Shown in pieces: positions 43,901-55,879 of a stretch of 64,000 bases of DNA. Every line of letters begins with the position of its first letter. Positions within the stretch are counted from its first letter, which is position 1. The notes below the pieces were generated by a model. The model was given only the letters and a program-made list of their open reading frames with translations, was not told the DNA's origin and searched no databases. This stretch comes from Drechmeria coniospora (lineage: Eukaryota > Ascomycota > Sordariomycetes > Hypocreales > Ophiocordycipitaceae): positions 4,785,157 through 4,849,156 of the forward strand of contig NC_054391.1 of assembly GCF_001625195.1 (NCBI RefSeq). Direction: 5' to 3'. A program made the translations under genes and the position numbers.

Positions 43901-44453
43901 CCATGAAATAATGGTATCGGCCGAGCCAATCTCTGACGACGGGAACAAGGCAGAGGATATAGGCGCCAAAGTATGCCGCACACGTTTTCAGGAGCCGGAG
44001 TCCGGCTCGGGTTGTGAAGACGCGACTGAATAGAGATCGCATCTCATGCAGCTGCCTGGGGAAGAACTCCCTTGGGGCAAGAGGAGAAGGCTTGTCAAAT
44101 GCTGCGGGTAGTGTGTCCTTGGACTGCTCGAGGAGGTCTCCCTCCGAGACGGCGGATGGTTTCAAGAACAAGCCATCGAAGAAGCCATCACGCGGCTCGC
44201 AGACGCCATAGGTCTCCGTGTCGTCGATCTTGCTATCGGCAACGATCTCACTGATCTGAGCGAGGCTAGCTGAGCTGTGCCCGCTATCGCTGGCAGAGGC
44301 AGGATCGGCGAGGTGAGCTCGGTTGAGCGAACCGAGGGTTAACTTGCTCGGCGGGGGTTGAATGTCATCCTGCTGCTGATTCTGGCGCCGTCGACGTCTT
44401 GCAATCGATTTCCCTTGCGGGGGGGTCGTTAGGGACGAATCCCTGCCATCCAT
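40925..44453 (-). CDS. BRE4 / aromatic-acid-exporter-like multi-pass membrane protein
   Basis: Seven exons (40925-40997, 41053-41270, 41333-41590, 41639-41760, 41808-42036, 42099-43391, 43461-44453) give 1061 aa. It has two membrane blocks: one at about residues 160-330 (FGAYILCLVPVV, YHYFMAVSVILNHPARPLGAQIDGAVLTILGTACGIGWG, and further helices) and one in the second half (FKVCLVTALLSVPSYL, EAWWAVSMSWIAMHPRIGGNLQDLVVRASTAILGAVW, SGIPFLVGTTAPIIVNWVLWPFVARHELR). A soluble helical domain lies between them and another at the C-terminus. This arrangement matches fungal proteins related to yeast Bre4 (brefeldin A sensitivity) and to fusaric-acid/aromatic-acid exporters. Transport substrate is unknown; plasma membrane or endomembrane location is inferred. 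The 48-nt intron at 41591-41638 is a multiple of three without stops, so its splicing is less certain. Confidence 0.88.
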
Positions 44454-45695
44454 GACCAAAACGCAGCGACGACCGAGTCCTCCTCAAAGGCCGAAAGCAT
44501 GGGCAAACGTGGTTGGGGAACGAGTTACGATTGTTCGTGCCCAGTGGTGCCCTAACTGTTTCTGTTCCAAAGCATCTGCCATTGCCGTGACATCAATTAA
44601 GGAGCGTGGCTGACCTTTAAGGAGCTCACCATGGCGCCGAATATCGCGCTGTGTGCATTACTCGCAGACGGAAGTTCTGATGTAATTCCGTGATGTCGGC
44701 GTGATGGATGGAACTTGCCACCATCCTAGCTGGGACCCTGTGGCGCGTTTTCCCCCCACATCCAGGTCACTCCTCATATTACAAGTACTTACTTATATGA
44801 GTGACTATAGTACTGGCAGGTACAGACGCAGTACTCATACACCAATGACACAATGCCTGTGGGCGCTACGGCGTACAACCACGTCCAATATATAGTTCGT
44901 CAACTGTAACCCAAGTATGAAGACTACCCCGACAAACCGAACCATACATACGCATGTAATGTACCAGTCCGGTCTGTTTTTCCCTCTATGCATCACGACA
45001 CCTATGACTTCTTTTGATTCTCGTATCCGTCCTTGTGCAAATCGCACAAGCGAGGCTAAAAAGTAGAGACTGCAAACAGCAATAGCGATAGTCCTTCGTT
45101 CTCTATGGTGCATGTTGCGGCGAGCAGATGCACAATTCATGGAGTCACAACCTGGACAAAAGGGTTAAAGAATTGAAGAGCGATTCTTGAAGGAAGATTG
45201 AAACTGGTCAACCGATTGAAGGAGATTGGCACAAAGGCTTGGGTCTGATATGCGTCTGTACGGTGTCTAGTCTTCTGGAAGTATTATAAGTTTATTGCAG
45301 CCTGTACGGAGCAATTCGGCCAGTATTACCACAGGCGCGGAGTACTCCGTACTTGACCGCATTTCATCGTATTACTGTACTTATTATCATTAATAGCTTG
45401 TTCTTAGGTGCAAGTGAGCACAAGTACTCCGTACTTACAGTACACCTTCGTACCAAGGGACTGACTCACCTGTGTCGCACGCACCAATGCAGCGGCCCAC
45501 CGTCATGATGTCACGTGATAGCGGTCCGCTTTCCGGCGTCAGCCTTCAGCGACTTGGCTCCTCAACCAACTTGATCAAAGCACGACAGGACGACAACTGA
45601 AACCCAAGCCATCGATCGATCGAGGTGCGCATCAATTCGACTCCAATCCCTACGAAACCTTCTCCTGATATAGAGAAAGGAAAGGACCTTCCCTG
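44454..45695. other. Divergent intergenic region with small GTAC patches
   Basis: This lies between the BRE4-like gene (minus) and the complex I subunit gene (plus). GTAC words cluster at about 44775-44835 and 45340-45460 (GGAGTACTCCGTACTTG, AGTACTCCGTACTTACAGTAC). No gene was supported. Confidence 0.45.
45340..45460. repeat. GTAC-rich intergenic island (small)
   Basis: Contains two ACTCCGTACTT words and AGTACACC within about 110 bp, upstream of the complex I subunit gene. It is the same family as the larger islands. Confidence 0.6.
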
Positions 45696-46228
45696 ATGGC
45701 TTTGACACGACTCGCGGCACGTGCCGTCCGCTGCACCCGCCAGCCCGTCCTGGCCTCCCGCACCTTCTCCGTCTCCTCCCGACGACGAGGCGGCGGCCAC
45801 GGCAATGAGTCACAGTTCGATCCTCCGGCCGGTTGGTTGTGGGGTATCAAGCCCGGCGAGAAGCCCGAGGCCGAGGGCTGGGAGTGGCCCATGTACCTCT
45901 TTTGCGGGAGCCTCCTCGCCACCGGTATTGCCTTGGCGTTCAAGCCCGACACGACGTGAGTGACGGACGACGTTCCCTGATCGTCACTGCTGCCCCCTCT
46001 TTTCCGCCCCGTGCATTTTACCATCATCTGCTTGATGCACCGTGGCCTCAGATTGAGCCCAGCTCGGTCTGGGCAACCTACCCATGGCGGAGCGAGTTTG
46101 ATATCGAACGACACGCAGCTGACTCCTCCCTTTACCGCAGCGTTTCTACCTGGGCACTCGAGGAAGCACGACGAAGGTTAGAGGCAGACGGTATCTTGAC
46201 CGACCCCTCACCGGAGAAGAAGGAGTGA
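45696..46228 (+). CDS. NADH:ubiquinone oxidoreductase ESSS/NDUFB11-type subunit
   Basis: Two exons, 45696-45955 and 46141-46228, give 115 aa. The N-terminus is a mitochondrial presequence (MALTRLAARAVRCTRQPVLA then RTFSVSSRRRGGG). The mature part has FDPPAGWLWGIKPGEKPEAEGWEWPMY, one transmembrane helix (LFCGSLLATGIALAF) and KPDTTVSTWALEEARRRLEADGILTDP. This is the fungal complex I membrane-arm subunit pattern (ESSS/NDUFB11). The 184-nt intron is longer than others here; it was placed because it joins KPDTT directly to VSTWALEEARRRLE, as in the family. A read-through of the intermediate segment (ATYPWRSEFDIE) would not be expected to be conserved. Confidence 0.85.
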
Positions 46229-46529
46229 AGTGGAAGTGCGCATGTGGGCTGCGGGCTGCGGGCTGCGACGGATAGATATGGAATACACCGGCGGCAGCAT
46301 CCAGCATGGGTTCGTGAGGGCCAGCAAATGTACATGTTTCGGCTTTTTCTTTCATCGTTTGGGCAAGGGGAGACTCGAGGTGGCATGATAGATCCTGAAT
46401 GGCTTGGGCTCATTGGGAGGCACATTTTGCGGTCATGAGATGCACTCCCTTTGTCGAGTGCATGCGTCAAAACGCTGATGAACTCATGATTGACGACAAA
46501 GTCATCCATAGGCTTAGCCGTACTTTTCT
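46229..46529. other. Convergent intergenic region
   Basis: This contains the 3' flanks of the complex I subunit gene and the aminotransferase gene. It includes a gggctgc triplication (gtgggctgcgggctgcgggctgc near 46236). Nothing else was seen. Confidence 0.4.
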
Positions 46530-47828
46530 CTACTCAATCCGGTAGCTCCACTCGTGCTCCTCATCGCCATACTGGATCGCCTCCATCCACTCCTTGACCT
46601 TGAGCGCAATCTCGCCCGATTCCTCGTGCTCCTTGAGGCCGCAGTCAACCTGCTTGCCCTTCCACGCAATCGTCCGGATCGGGCTGACGATGGCCGCCGT
46701 GCCGGAGCCAAAGGCCTCCAGAAGTCGGCCCTCCTGCGAGGCCTCGTAAATCTCCCGCATGGTGAACTTGCGCTCGGCCACCTTCCAGCCTTCGGGGACG
46801 AGCCGCTGGCGGGCAAGCTCCAGGACGGAGTCTCGGGTGACGCCCTCGAGGATGGTGCCGTCGAGAGGGGCGGTGAGGAGCTCTTTCTGGCCCGTCTCCC
46901 TGTTCCTCATGGCGACAAACATGTTCATGGTGCCAACCTCGGTGACGTACTCCTCGTCGCCAAAGAGCCACAGGTTCTGCTGGTATCCTCGGCTGGCGGC
47001 CTGCAGCTGAGGCACAATGCAGGGGGCATAGTTGGCACCGAGCTTCTTGTCACCGACGCCGCCGGGCCAGGCGCGAACGGCGTAGTCCGTGGCCTCGAGC
47101 GAGACGGCCTTGAAGCCCGTGGGGTAGTAGGGGCCAACGGGCGAGGCGATGACATAGAGCAGGGCTGACCCCGGCGGGCCGACACCCAGCGTCTTTTGCG
47201 TACCAATCATGGTCGGTCGAAGATAGAGGGAGTAGCCGCGCTGATCGGGGATGAAACGTGCGTCCAGCTTCGTGAGCTTGCTGATGAGGTCGATGAAGCT
47301 GCTAGGCTCAAAGGTCGGCAGCGCGATGCGGGCGGCAGACTTGTTGAGACGGGCCATGTTCTTGTCCGGTCGGAACAGGCGCACCTTGCCGTTCTTGTCC
47401 TTGTAGGCCTTCATTCCCTCGAAGCACTCAAAGGCATAGTGGAAGACGCAGGTTGCAGGGTCGAGAGACAGGTTCTGGTACGGCGTGATGCGCGGTTCCA
47501 GCCAGCCGTCGTCCTTGTTCCACTCGATGGCAAGCATGTGGTCTGTCGTGTATTCCAGCATCAGCATCACGGCAGATTACCGTAGGGGAGGCACGCCGAG
47601 CATACCGGTAAACTCTTGTCCGAATACAAGGTCCTCCGGATTGCTCAATTTCTTGGGCTGGCTGGTCTTGGTGACGGAGAGCCTCGAAGCGTCGAGGATG
47701 TGCTGCTCCGACGACGACGCGGCCTCGGCCTTGATGCTGAACCGCCGACAGGGCCACGAGGCTGGAAGCGTCCGCGAAGGCCTGGCGACGGTCCGAAGGG
47801 CGCCACGCGCAAGGCTTGCCGCTCGCAT
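46530..47828 (-). CDS. BAT1: Branched-chain-amino-acid aminotransferase, mitochondrial
   Basis: Two exons (46530-47542 and 47606-47828) give 411 aa. The N-terminus is an Arg/Ala-rich mitochondrial presequence (MRAASLARGALRTVARPSR). The class IV aminotransferase fold begins at LVFGQEFTDHMLAIEW, and the intron lies between T74 and D75. FHYAFECFEGMKAYKDKNG, RLFRPDKNMARLNKSAARI and LYLRPTMIGT are typical. The PLP lysine is K241 in KLGANYAP, and EVGTMNMFV plus GSGTAAIVSPI complete the cofactor pocket. The enzyme transfers amino groups between leucine, isoleucine or valine and 2-oxoglutarate. The presequence points to the mitochondrial, biosynthetic form rather than a cytosolic paralogue. Confidence 0.95.
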
Positions 47829-49066
47829 CGTAGCAGTGGTGATGGGCCTTCTTCACAGCTCCCGGAAGGCGACAATCGATCAATTCAAGGGCGACAGCGG
47901 CTCGGCGCTAATGAATTGCCTTGGCCGATGAATTGGAAAGGCTTAGGGAAGTGAGGAGGCTACAAGTCGCGATGACGGTCACTACCTTGCACGCATGAAG
48001 GGGGTATGTATGTGTAGAAGGCTGGCACATTAAAAATACGGATGCTGGGAGCGACACCGGAGCTTTTTGTTTGGTAAAGTCATCGGGGCACTAGAGCGAT
48101 GGAGAGGGCTCTGTCCGCTGCCCGCCGATGGCAGCCGCCGAAACTCGCCCGGCTTAATGCATGAGTTTGGTGTGGGGCAATCCCTACCTTTCTCCTACCT
48201 ACTCTGGTAGGTACTTGCGTTGGAACGAGCAAATGTACCAAGTACTTAAGTACGGAGTAGGTAGGTAGCAATAACTAACTGTATGGAGTACGGAGTACAA
48301 GTCGATGCACATGTACTGTACTCGTCGGTGTAGGTGGTTCTCCAGTACAAGTACATGCACATGTACTTATTGTACTCCGTACTGCACTTAAGTAAGTACT
48401 TGCAGGTGCACAGTGCAGTACTCCGTACAGTACTTACAGTAAGTAATACACTGCGGACAACATCCGTGCTCAAGTACCTAACTAGTAGGTTCCTAGTACG
48501 TATTACCCACCTGGTGCAGCACTTTATTGCTGAATATACTGTACTTACAGTTGGTTTACAGTACGGAGTAGCAGGCTGTTGGTTAAGAGTCCAGTACGGA
48601 AAACGAAGCAAGTACTTGTACTTGCGTGGGTGTAAGTGAGTATTACAGTACTTGTACTTGTCCAGTAAGACATCGCATCCGTATGTGCTCCATAGCTGCA
48701 GTACCGATTGGTCTCTTAGCACTAGTCAGCAGACGCCACTGAACTCCGTACGCCCCAAAGCGTTCTCGAATTTGTGCCCCATCTTCAAGCTCGACGATCT
48801 CGCAAAGGACAACCTATCGATCCTGTCCTCGCCGTCATTGGCAGCCTTCGAATTCTACCCGGAATCGAGTTTCCCTACCGACACCTCCTTCATCGTTCCT
48901 CAATCCGGTACCCCATTGACGACGTCCCGTCTTATATCGCTGGCTTTGCTACGCTGTCAACGCCGCCACTCCGCATTTCCCGGCCCAGCCAGCGCGGGCA
49001 GCCACTGGCGAGGCGACATGATATCAAGGACCTAGCATCTTCGCCCTCCACCAGCGTAATCGCACC
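47829..49066. other. Divergent intergenic region with GTAC island
   Basis: This lies between the aminotransferase gene (minus) and the pseudokinase gene (plus). The GTAC-rich island at 48180-48670 fills the middle; the right end is a C/T-rich leader. Confidence 0.45.
48180..48670. repeat. GTAC-rich intergenic island (0.5 kb)
   Basis: Dense words including GTATGGAGTACGGAGTACAAG, TTGTACTCCGTACTGCAC, CAGTACTCCGTACAGTACTTACAGTAAG and AGTACTTGTACTTG. The distribution is irregular, with unique bases between words. No frame of protein character. Confidence 0.8.
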
Positions 49067-51993
49067 ATGTTTTCCTCGGCACTCAAGTCCATCTCCGCCA
49101 CCAACATAACCGCAAACTATTCCGTCTCCCCAAGTCCGACGTCGACAGCTGGCCCTTGGAAGATCTATGACGCGAAGAAGAAATCCACGGGCAAAGGCTA
49201 CAGCGTCTTCGTCTTTGACAAGAAGTCGCTAGATGGCCATGGAAATTCTCTCGCTCGTTCCAGCGCATCCGCCTTTAAGCGTAGCGTCGAGGAGGTTGTC
49301 GAGCGACTGAAGAAGGAGGCCTCGAGCCTCGCCAAGCTGCGCCACCCCAACATCCTCGAGCTGGTCGAGCCGGTCGAGGAGACGAGGGGTGGAGGGCTTC
49401 AGTTCGTCACCGAAGCCGTCACTGCCTCGCTGGCGAGTCTCTTGCAGGAAAAGGATGACCAGGAGAGGTCGGGTGGCCCTGGAGGTCGGTCGAGTCGCTA
49501 CGTCACGGAGGATGCGGATGGCGTCCGGAGGCGGCGGGATATCGAAATGGACGAGCTCGAGATACAGAAGGGGCTGCTGCAGGTCAGCAAGGCCCTCGAG
49601 TTTCTGCACGAGAATGCGGGACTCGTTCATGGCAACTTGACGCCAGAGGCAGTCCTCATCAACGCCAAGGTATGCATGCACCCCCGAAGCCAAAACGGCC
49701 ATCGACTGACGATTGCCCCAGTCGGACTGGAAGATTAGCGGCTTCTCCTTTTGCAGCCCTGCCGAGAACTCGACCAAGCCGACCTCCATTCAAGGCATTA
49801 ACCTGCACGAGGTTCTCAACTCGGACTCCAGACTCCCGCAGGTCGTCCAGATGAACCTCGACTACACCTCGCCCGACTTTGTCTTCGACAATTCCCTAAC
49901 GCCTTCGGCAGACATGTTCTCTCTCGGCTTACTCTCCGTCGCACTCTACAACTCTCCCCACAAATCGCCCTTGGAAAACCATGGCAGTCTGTCCACGTAC
50001 AAGAGGCTGTTCTCGTCGTCGGCAACGGTGCCCACGACATCGAACAACTTCCTGTCATCCCGCCCGCTGCCAAAGGACCTCGCGGCCCATGTGCTTCCGC
50101 GTCTCATCACGAGACGGCCTGCCCAGCGGATGACGGCCCACGAATTTCAGCAGAGCGAGTATTTTGACAACGTTCTCGTTTCGACGATTCGCTTCCTAGA
50201 CTCGTTTCCTGCCAAATCGGCGAATGAAAAATCCCAGTTCCTGCGTGGTCTCAACAAAGTACTTCCATCCTTCCCGATGTCCGTCATGGAGAAGAAGATT
50301 TTGCCAGGGTTGCTGGAGGAGCTGAAAGACAGAGATCTTCTCGCCCCAATTCTCCAGAACATCTTCAAAATCATCGAGTTGCTACCGTCGGCTCGACAAT
50401 CGTTTGGAGAACAGGTTCGGCCGGCTTTGAAAGAAATTTTCGTCGTGAATGCGAAGCAAACTCAGGAGAAGGATCCAGCCAGAGATGCAGGTCTAATGGT
50501 CTTTCTCGAACACCTCTCAGCGGCTGCCGAAAACAGCACCGGGAAGGAGTTCAAAGACGGTAGGTGGTTCGACCATGCCCGGGCTGGGCATCCGCAGCTG
50601 ACACATGACATGAATAGACATCCTACCAGTCCTCATGGCTGCCATCGAGTGTCCCACCCACTCCATCGTGGACGCGGCGTTGAGGACCTTGCCGTCCGTA
50701 CTGCCCGTTCTCGATTTCAGCACGATAAAGAACGAACTCTTCCCCGTGGTGGCGGTCGTGTTTAGCAAAACAAACAGCCTCGCCATCAAGGTCCGCGGCC
50801 TGCAGGCTTTCGTCATACTTTGTGGCGGGTCCACCGACGCTGCAACCGACGATGGCCTCAACGGACTCACGACAGACAAGACTTCGTCATCGAGCGCTTT
50901 GGACAAGTACACGATGCAGGAGAAGATTCTACCCCTGATCAAGGCCATCAAGACGAAGGAGCCGGCGGTGATGATTGCGGCACTCAACGTACTCCGCATT
51001 GTCGGCCAGACGGCCGATGCCGAGTTTGTCGCCATGGATATCCTGCCAGTGCTGTGGAGCATGAGTTTGGGGCCGTTGCTGGATCTCAAGCAGTTTCAGA
51101 CATTCATGGAGCTCATCAAACTGCTGTCCCGGCGTGTCGAGGACGAGCAGACGAGGAAGCTTCAAGAGACGTTGGGCAACGCCAATGGATCTACAGCCGG
51201 CCGTAACGACGACTTCCTCGCCTTTGGCGGGGTGACGGGGACGACGTTCGAGGCGGACAGCGGCGCCAACGCGGATGACTTTGAGGCGCTCGTCAAGGGC
51301 CGAGTCGACCGCTCTTCGAGCAATGGAATGGCAAGCTGGGACGAGACGCCACCTCCTGTACCGCCAGCGAAACCGACGTCAAGCATGTCGCAGCCAGCAG
51401 CAGCCTTTTCCTGGTCCACTCAGGGTCCAACGGCGAATCCTCCCAGGCAGTCCAACCCAAGCCCCATGTACCGCACCGTCACGCCTGATCTGGGACGATT
51501 CGGGACGCTGACGCCGTCGGCGACGCAGTACAGCCAGCCGCTGCAACCTGTGCCGTCCAACCTTCAACCGGCTCCTCAGCCTAGCTCGTCCTCACCAGTG
51601 ACATGGTCCACTTCCTCGCCCTCTCCTTGGGCATCGACGCCAACGACGTCGAGCTACGGCGCCAACTATACGACGTCCATACCCACATCGCCGGTCACAA
51701 GCTTTGGCGGCAGCGCGACCACACCCATGTCCAACCCTCCGCTCGGCCAGAGACCGGCCATGAACGACACACGCAAGACGTCGTTCTCCCTACCACCGCC
51801 GCCAGGTATCGGCCAGGGAACATTGGGCACCAGCATTAGATCTCCACAGGCGCAAACGCAGCAGAGCAGCTGGCCCAAGGGTAGCATGAACCCGACTGCC
51901 TACCAGCCGACGACCAGCAGCAATGTCAGCGGGCATGCACCAAGCGGTGCCCCTCAAAGCTCTGGGCTGGACAAGTACGAGAGTTTGATCTAG
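49067..51993 (+). CDS. ppk32: SCY1-like pseudokinase (SCYL2 / Ppk32 type)
   Basis: Three exons (49067-49669, 49722-50559, 50618-51993) give 938 aa. Residues about 20-380 form a kinase fold: GPWKIYDAKKKSTGKGYSVFVFD, then KLRHPNILELVEPVEE, then a catalytic loop read as HGNLTPEAVLIN and a DFG site read as ISGF. The HRD Asp and the DFG Asp are both replaced, so it should be catalytically dead, as in SCYL proteins. Residues about 400-700 are HEAT-like helices (VLPSFPMSVMEKKILPGLLEEL, LPVLMAAIECPTHSIVDAALRTLPSVLPVLD). The C-terminal third is Ser/Pro/Thr-rich with NPP and WS-type short motifs. SCYL2 proteins bind clathrin and act in trans-Golgi/endosome traffic. Splice joins are NAK/SDW and KD/ILPVLM. 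Confidence 0.93.
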
Positions 51994-52604
51994 GCCTTCA
52001 TGGGTAGGGATGGAAGGGGGCGGGGGGAGGGGGCTACATCATTTCGCTTCTCGCTTGAAACGAAAGCGTCACCGTTCTGCAAGGCCATTCGTCGGTAAGA
52101 CGGCATGACCTGAGCGAACGGACAGCGTCATGGTTCCGTAGGGCTGTAGGGCTATTGTGCGATGGAAGAATGCGGTGGCTCCGAGAATATGTAGACAGGT
52201 CTTGACACACGAGCTTTGTTTTCGCAGGCCGAAATGGCCAGGTTCTCATATACTGTATTGATACTGAACCCACCATAAGAGTTTGCCATTGATTCAGGTT
52301 CAAACCGAAATGGAGGAGCGAGAATGCAAATGTATCTATCGACCCGGATTTCCGTCTCATACATACAGGCGTTGATAATGAGAAAACAGAACCGGTCAAG
52401 AATGAGCAACAACAAGTCAGGATAGGGTGCTCGCGACGAAATGCCAGATGCCATGCTTTTTTAGCCCAAGACTCCTTGCCACAAGAGAAAATGAAACAAA
52501 TAGAACGGTTGGGGGGGGGGGTGCGATGCAGCAGCCGAGTTGGGAAATGGTAGAGGTACAACGGCAGGGCAGAAGCGCTGACGGGGCGAGAGGCGAACGG
52601 TGGC
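51994..52604. other. Convergent intergenic region
   Basis: This holds the 3' flanks of the pseudokinase and sirtuin genes. It includes an 11-base G run at 52511-52521. No gene was seen. Confidence 0.4.
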
Positions 52605-54169
52605 TCAGTGGCCGTTGGCCTCGGTCTCGGCGGGCTCGACAGCCTTAAAGACGTGTCGGCTCGGGAAGCCAGGCTCAGTCCGGACGTCGATCTCCTGATT
52701 CTCGGGCACCATTTCGTGCGTCAGCGGCCACTCGAGGCGACGGCACAGCTCGGTGACGATGACGTCGCAGTCGCCGAGAAGGTCGATGTCGAAGTTGATG
52801 TGGTTCACGGGCTGGCGGGAGAGGTAGATCTGGGGGATGTGCGGTGGCAGCCAGCTGACAATCTCGGAGACGGGGGTGACCTTGAGCGAGGTGCCTATGA
52901 CGACGACGAGATCGACCTTGTCGCGGTCGTTTTGCGTGAGCCGGTTCGAGAACTCGTCGGGGAGAGGCTCGCCAAAGAAGGTAATGTCAGGCTTCATGAC
53001 GCCAGCCTGGGGGATGTCGTATTCGGAGTCGTCGTCGGAGCTGTCGTCGGCGGACCAGCGGCGGCGCTTGGAGGAGGAACTCCCGGCGGAGCGCTTGCGC
53101 TTGCGGCCGGGGCCGTTGGGCCGCAGCTTTTGGGCGCACGCAGGGCACCGGGGGATGATGCCGGCCTTGATGTCCGGGAATATGGTCTCGCCCTCGGTCC
53201 GGTAGCCGCATTGGACGCAGCTGGCGGTGCCAAAGGAGCCGTGGCACTGGACGAGCTTGTCCTTGGGCAGGCCGGCCTTGACCTCGAGGTTGTCGATATT
53301 CTGGGAGTAGTTGGTCAGGAGCTTGCCGCGCTGATGCAGCATGGCGATGAACTTGTGGGTGGGCGTGTAGCGGTCGGTGGAGGGGACGATATCCTTGGCG
53401 ACGGAGTAAAAGATGGTCGGGTCCTCCTTGAAGACCTCGATGTCGAAGACCTCCTGGGGGTCACCGAGTCCGAGATGGGCCAACTTGGAGTAGAGGCCGG
53501 TACCCTTGGAGCGAAAGTCGGGGATGCCGAGCGAGGTGGAGATGCCGGCGCCGGTGATGACGATGATGTTGCTGCTGCGCTTAATGAGATGGACGGCATC
53601 GGCGACGGTGTTGTAGCGCGACAGCTTGGCCCTCTTGGAAAGCTCGCGGGAGATGGCGAGGGAGAGCAGGCTGAAGTAAGAGGAGTCAGGCTCGTCCTCG
53701 AGGAAGGGGGGAGCCTTGATGTGAAAGGCCGTCAGCAGCTTCCTCGCCGTGTAGCGGCCGGCATCGACGGTGCGTTGGCAAAAGACGGCCGGACCGTACT
53801 CTCGCAGCTCCCGTCGCAACCGGCTAGACTCTTCCGGCGAGCACACGTCCGCCGATCCTGTCGAGGGCAAGTCAGCAGGTGACGGCAGACGATGGAAGGG
53901 ATCGAACACTCACTGCCAGAGCCGGTGACGCTGCCGTCGTTGCTCTCCTCGTTGGCGAGTTCCTGGAAGACGTCCTCGAAGAGCGAGTCCGTCTCCCAGG
54001 CGTCGCGCACGTCGTTGACCCGGGCTTCAAGGTCGGCGAGCGAAACGTTGGCCTCGGCCCTTTTGATGTCTTCCATCGTCGGGTTCTCGGGCAACGTGTC
54101 GAGCGCGTTGGCGTCGCCCTTGCCATGAGGGGGCGTAGAGGCTGCCTTGCCCACAGTGCCGCGCTTCAT
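52605..54169 (-). CDS. SIR2: NAD-dependent protein deacetylase, Sir2/Hst1 class
   Basis: Two exons (52605-53857 and 53914-54169) give 502 aa. Residues about 100-160 are the Sir2 N-terminal domain ([23 protein letters not shown]). The catalytic core starts at about 180 with [27 protein letters not shown] for NAD binding, then [13 protein letters not shown], the catalytic His291 in [12 protein letters not shown], two zinc CxxC pairs (CVQC and CPAC), [12 protein letters not shown] and [20 protein letters not shown]. After the second zinc pair lies an insert of about 45 residues with GRKRKR and SKRRRW clusters followed by an acidic Ser/Asp stretch, a likely nuclear localisation signal. This is a class I histone deacetylase for silencing; Hst1 and Sir2 cannot be separated here. 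A 23-G run lies about 480 bp upstream. Confidence 0.94.
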
Positions 54170-54647
54170 CGTTCGCGGGCCTTTCTATGCTCTGCAGGCC
54201 TCTGCGTTGCTTCAGCTCGACGACGATAGATGGCGTTGCCGAGAGCGAGGGAACGGACGACGCGTGGCCAGCCTTGAGCGTCGCGATGGCCGTGACGGGC
54301 GCCGTGACGGTTCAGTGAAGGAGGAGGAGAAGGGTGGTAGCGAGCAGGAGGGTGCTCGATTCTACGCAGGGTAAGAACCGTCGTCTGCCTCTCGGTTGGA
54401 TGGTGGTGAGAAGCGACGGTGTTTCTAACTTGCTGCAAAGCTTGCAGCCGTGGCGGAAGAGCCAAGACTCGCAGAGCAGGTAGAGCAGGGCGGACGGAGC
54501 ACACGCAGTTTGGGAGTTGGAGAAGCAAGTTGGTCAACGGGAAAAGGAAAGGAAAGGAAGCGAAGCGAATGGCGACGCAACCGAGGCCGCTTGCCAGACA
54601 GACTTGGGTCCGAGTGCAACGCTGAAAGGGAAACGCTGGCGCACGGA

Positions 54648-54670
54648 GGGGGGGGGGGGGGGGGGGGGGG
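54648..54670 (+). repeat. Homopolymer run of 23 G
   Basis: Twenty-three consecutive G lie about 480 bp upstream of the sirtuin ATG, inside a longer G/A-rich stretch. Such runs can form quadruplex or triplex DNA and are prone to length error in assemblies. Confidence 0.9.
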
Positions 54671-55879
54671 CAGGGGAGAGAAAGGCAACGGTGGAGGGGA
54701 GAAGAGAGAAGGGGGAAAGGTGTAGGGGAAGAGGAAAGGAAGAGGAAAGTGAAAATGCAGAGGGTCGGAGCGGCGGTGAGTTGAAGAAGGAAAGTAGGCG
54801 AGGTTAGTCGGTAAACAAGTTGGCAGGCAGGTGGCTGACAAGTGAAAAGTCGAGGCTTATGTTATGAGCGTGTAGGTGCCAGTAAAGGTTGCATAGAGTT
54901 ACGTGGGATTCGGTTGGTAGGTAGAGAAAGTACAGCCAGCCAGTAACAGTTGCTCCGTTGGTCAAGCAAGGCACAACTAATTGACTACTAGCAACTGCTA
55001 GGTCCGTCGAGTTGCAGTCGCATTGACTCCTTCATTCCCCTGGCGCCATGGCGGGCGATGGTGGTTGCGAAGAGACTTTTGCCAGAACTACGTGATGCCA
55101 CGTAGGGCGTGGAAGAAAGGGCAAGCGCCACGGCTAGGCAAGCAACGAAGAAGAGGCAGAAGTGAGAGAGAGAGAGAGAGTGCGGCGGGACGCAAAAGTT
55201 AAAGAGAAAGGAAGACGAGCGAGAGTGAGGGAGGGAATGGAGTGAGAGAGACGGAAGGGTGGGGGGGGGGGGAATCGCCATTATTCATTATGTGTACTCC
55301 GTATTACTTAGTACTGGTGCTCGGCGCGCGGTACGTAACAGTATTGTACAGAGTACAAGTACCTGCACAGTTGCAAACAAAGCACGAATAAGGTCGGAAC
55401 CTTTGCTGGCGTACGGTACGTGGACGACCTACCAAAAACTGCGTTACGTTACGACTACAACCACAGCTTCTCGTTCTTACAAGTACACAATACTGCATAG
55501 TCTTAGAAGTACTTGTATTGTCAACTGTGGCCACTGACAAGGATGGATCGCTATTGGATGAGCAATGAACGAACCCTTACTTGATCAGGCCAAAAAGGAT
55601 TGACGACTCAACATGAACCCTTGCCAGGATAGGATACGGTAATGATGGCTGGGAGCCTCCAAGCGTATACTTACGGGGCCAAGCCAGGTCGCGTTCGAGG
55701 TAATACTCTCCATACAAGAACTGTTCCGCATGGGGGAAGGTGAAGCAGCTGTACGGGACACTGCACTTACACCCAACAGTAATTACAGTCAGTGGCAAAC
55801 CTGTAGCGCTAATCCTACCACTAATACCACGTAATACCGCAAGTCCATGTACCAATGAACACATACCATCCGTATTGCC

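Noticed and set aside
52608..53882. Plus-strand 424-codon frame over the sirtuin gene
   Set aside because: The product is Gly/Val/Asp/Leu-rich without motifs, antisense to a complete sirtuin core.
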